From contig CADCPE010000277.1 in NCBI GenBank assembly GCA_902803275.1, positions 1 through 7,873 of the forward strand: a stretch of 7,873 bases of DNA, given 5' to 3'. Both the position numbers and the translations under genes were made by a program. The DNA is from an uncultured Erysipelotrichaceae bacterium (lineage in GTDB: Bacteria; Bacillota_I; Bacilli_A; Erysipelotrichales; Erysipelotrichaceae). This document shows, one piece after another, positions 6,259 to 7,873 of this stretch. Each line of letters starts with the position of its first letter. Position 1 is the first letter of the stretch. A model generated the notes under the pieces. That model had not been told where the DNA came from. It saw only the letters and a list, made by a program, of their open reading frames with translations, and did no database searches.

Positions 6259-7092
6259 ATGCAAGTAAGAGAAAAGAAATATCTTGACAGCGAAGGCAGA
6301 CTATACTTTACCGGCTTGAAGGAAGGCGACATCGCAAAGACAGTTCTGATGCCAGGTGACCTGGCCCGCTCAGAAATAATCGCTTCATGTTTCAAGCAGG
6401 CTCATCTGGTCCAGAAAAGAAGGACCTACTATACCTATACAGGAATCACGCAGAAGGATGTGCCTATCTCTGTCGTATCCTCGGGCATGGGACCTTTAGC
6501 GGTCTCTACCGTTGCGGAAGAATGTTCGCAGATCGGCATGAAGAATCTCATCCGTGTCGGCACAGGTGCTGCCTTGCTGACGGATTACAAACCGGGCAGG
6601 ATCATCATTGCTACAGGCTGTGTAAGAGGCGATGGAAATTCCTATGAATATGTACCGCCTGAATATCCGGCTATTGCCGATCCTTATGTGACCAAAGCCT
6701 TGATCATGGCTGCCAGAGAGATGGGGGAAGATCCGATCGTCGGTCTCTACAGAGCTCATGATTCATACTACAGAGAGACCAGCACTGCCATGATCGATAC
6801 CTACGAGAGGATGAAGCCGTGGGTCGATGCCGGTGTAAAGATGGTGGAGAACGAATCAGCTACGCTGTTTACTGTCGGACCGCAGCTGGGTCTAAGATGC
6901 GGATCGATCTGCGTATCACATACTTCAATGGTCGAAGATACGATCTACTATACCGGCCCTAAATCGATCGAGGCCTATCCGGAGGCATTTGAAGATGACT
7001 TCATGGACAAGAGGATCCTTGTCTGTTCCAGAATCGCGATCAGGGCAACAGAGATCCTTGATGAAATGGAGAAGAAAGGAGTTATCAGATAA
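6259..7092 (+). CDS. Nucleoside phosphorylase (PNP/uridine phosphorylase family), paralogue 1
   Basis: A 277-residue enzyme of the PNP_UDP_1 family, which splits a nucleoside with phosphate into a base and ribose-1-phosphate. It has LMPGDLARSEIIA (30-42), equivalent to the PGDPxR phosphate loop with R37; VSSGMGPLAVST (73-84); LIRVGTGAAL (97-106) with R99 and T102 in place of E. coli Udp R91 and T94; and VENESATLF (196-204), the ribose-binding segment with E197 and E199. QLGLRCGSICVSH resembles Udp (GLRAG) more than DeoD, but the base-contact region does not match E. coli uridine phosphorylase clearly, so base preference is open. Downstream of a purine-type deaminase, an inosine-like substrate (for example methylthioinosine) is plausible. 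AAGGAG at 6247-6252 sits six bases before ATG. The gene touches the upstream stop and its stop overlaps the next start by one base (TAATG). Confidence 0.88.
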   Translation: MQVREKKYLDSEGRLYFTGLKEGDIAKTVLMPGDLARSEIIASCFKQAHLVQKRRTYYTYTGITQKDVPISVVSSGMGPLAVSTVAEECSQIGMKNLIRVGTGAALLTDYKPGRIIIATGCVRGDGNSYEYVPPEYPAIADPYVTKALIMAAREMGEDPIVGLYRAHDSYYRETSTAMIDTYERMKPWVDAGVKMVENESATLFTVGPQLGLRCGSICVSHTSMVEDTIYYTGPKSIEAYPEAFEDDFMDKRILVCSRIAIRATEILDEMEKKGVIR

Positions 7093-7873
7093 TGGCAGAC
7101 CTGCTTAAGAATAATTTTGATTCGCTTCCGCAGCTTGAAAACGGAAAAGTCCATCATCTGGGCATTGATGCTTCCCAGATCGGAGAGGGCTGTATCCTCA
7201 CCAGCAATCTTGAGAGGATCGAAAAGATCAAGGATACTTTTGAAACAGCTGAAAAACAGGCCTTTCATCGCGAATACATCACCTATACCGGAATGTGCCA
7301 TGGCGTCAGAATGTCATGCATGAGCATCGGCAACGGCTGCATGCCTACCGAGATCGCGGTGGAAGAATTAAGACATGTCGGCTGCAGAAGGATGATCAAA
7401 GTCGGATCATGTTTTGCGATCGATCCAAGTATCAAACCGGGAACGATATTCATTCCGATAGGCGCCTGCCGTTGTGAAGGGGCGACACTGGAATATGTCA
7501 ACATCCAGTATCCGGCGGTCAGTGATCTTGATACCTTATTTGCCTTGTTGAAGAGCGCCGAAGAACTGGGCATCGAAGTCAAGACCGGTATCATCAGAAC
7601 GCATGATGCCCTGTTTTTGGAATCGCCGTTTGCTCATGGCGATGTCGAAGAAAGGATCAGACCGTGGCAGAAAGTCGGGGTCGAATGTGTCGATAATGAA
7701 TGTGCGACCATGCTTACGGTAGCCTCGATCCTGCAGCTGCAGGCCGGGTGCGTCTATGTCGTGACCGACAATCTGGCAAGCAAGGAAGCCATGGATTTTG
7801 AAAAAGACTATGATGACAAGATCATGGATACGATCAATATCGCTACACTGGCCATGTCCAAACTGATCAGGGG
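7092..7873 (+). CDS. Nucleoside phosphorylase-like protein, paralogue 2 (3' end cut by the window)
   Basis: Open from ATG 7092 to the window edge, giving 260 residues plus two bases. Compared with paralogue 1, roughly ten residues should be missing. Shared blocks include YVNIQYPAVSD (135-145; YVPPEYPAIAD in paralogue 1), RTHDALF (169-175; RAHDSYY) and VDNECATML (200-208; VENESATLF). Key sites differ: the phosphate loop PGDLAR becomes TSNLER (37-42), the phosphate arginine becomes K103 in IKVGS, and its threonine becomes S106. VVTDN (223-227) matches the VSDH region of hexameric purine phosphorylases, placing D226 at the purine N7 aspartate (DeoD D204); paralogue 1 has VSH there. Eleven cysteines are visible. 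It may be a working purine nucleoside phosphorylase with altered phosphate binding, a nucleoside hydrolase-like variant, or a non-catalytic partner of paralogue 1. AAAGGAG (7075-7081) supports the start, which overlaps the previous stop. Confidence 0.83.
   Translation, partial: MADLLKNNFDSLPQLENGKVHHLGIDASQIGEGCILTSNLERIEKIKDTFETAEKQAFHREYITYTGMCHGVRMSCMSIGNGCMPTEIAVEELRHVGCRRMIKVGSCFAIDPSIKPGTIFIPIGACRCEGATLEYVNIQYPAVSDLDTLFALLKSAEELGIEVKTGIIRTHDALFLESPFAHGDVEERIRPWQKVGVECVDNECATMLTVASILQLQAGCVYVVTDNLASKEAMDFEKDYDDKIMDTINIATLAMSKLIR

Noticed and set aside
7283..7594. 103-residue minus-strand frame
   Set aside because: It is antisense to the second phosphorylase paralogue, which aligns along its length with paralogue 1.

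Overview
The window is densely coded on the + strand only, with short gaps, strong purine-rich ribosome binding sites, frequent AGA/AGG arginine codons and a G+C content that looks like the mid-40s percent by eye. This suggests a Firmicute/Bacillota chromosome, possibly of the Erysipelotrichia type. The taxonomic guess rests on composition and gene style only and is weak. No rRNA, tRNA, transposase, integrase, CRISPR array or plasmid replication gene is visible.

The window splits into two gene sets. Set 1 (16-3993) has four genes that look co-transcribed: a single-repeat EamA/DMT-type membrane protein (140 aa), a VanZ-like membrane domain fused to a C-terminal glyoxalase/bleomycin-resistance (VOC) domain (361 aa), a Y_phosphatase3-type protein phosphatase with a clear HCx5R site (262 or 257 aa), and a 544-aa protein with three N-terminal membrane segments and a large repeat-containing domain of unknown function. 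Three of the four proteins are membrane proteins, so a cell-envelope role is a reasonable guess, but no substrate can be named.

The 178-base gap (3994-4171) is AT-rich and holds a convincing intrinsic terminator (4103-4130). It also holds an upstream stretch that can be drawn as a long-range stem closing two small hairpins, and a possible promoter. It either just separates two operons or is an attenuated leader for the second one.

Set 2 (4172 to beyond the right edge) is tightly packed, with overlapping or touching start and stop codons: a nitrilase-superfamily amidase with an intact Glu-Lys-Cys triad, an ATZ/TRZ-type amidohydrolase resembling S-adenosylhomocysteine/methylthioadenosine deaminases and related purine deaminases, and two tandem, diverged nucleoside phosphorylase paralogues. 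The second paralogue is cut by the window edge. Deaminase plus phosphorylase fits deamination of a purine nucleoside (adenosine, methylthioadenosine, 5'-deoxyadenosine or similar) followed by cleavage to the base and a sugar phosphate. The amidase could be an omega-amidase accompanying methionine salvage. The second phosphorylase has changes in residues that normally bind phosphate, which makes it the most interesting protein here.
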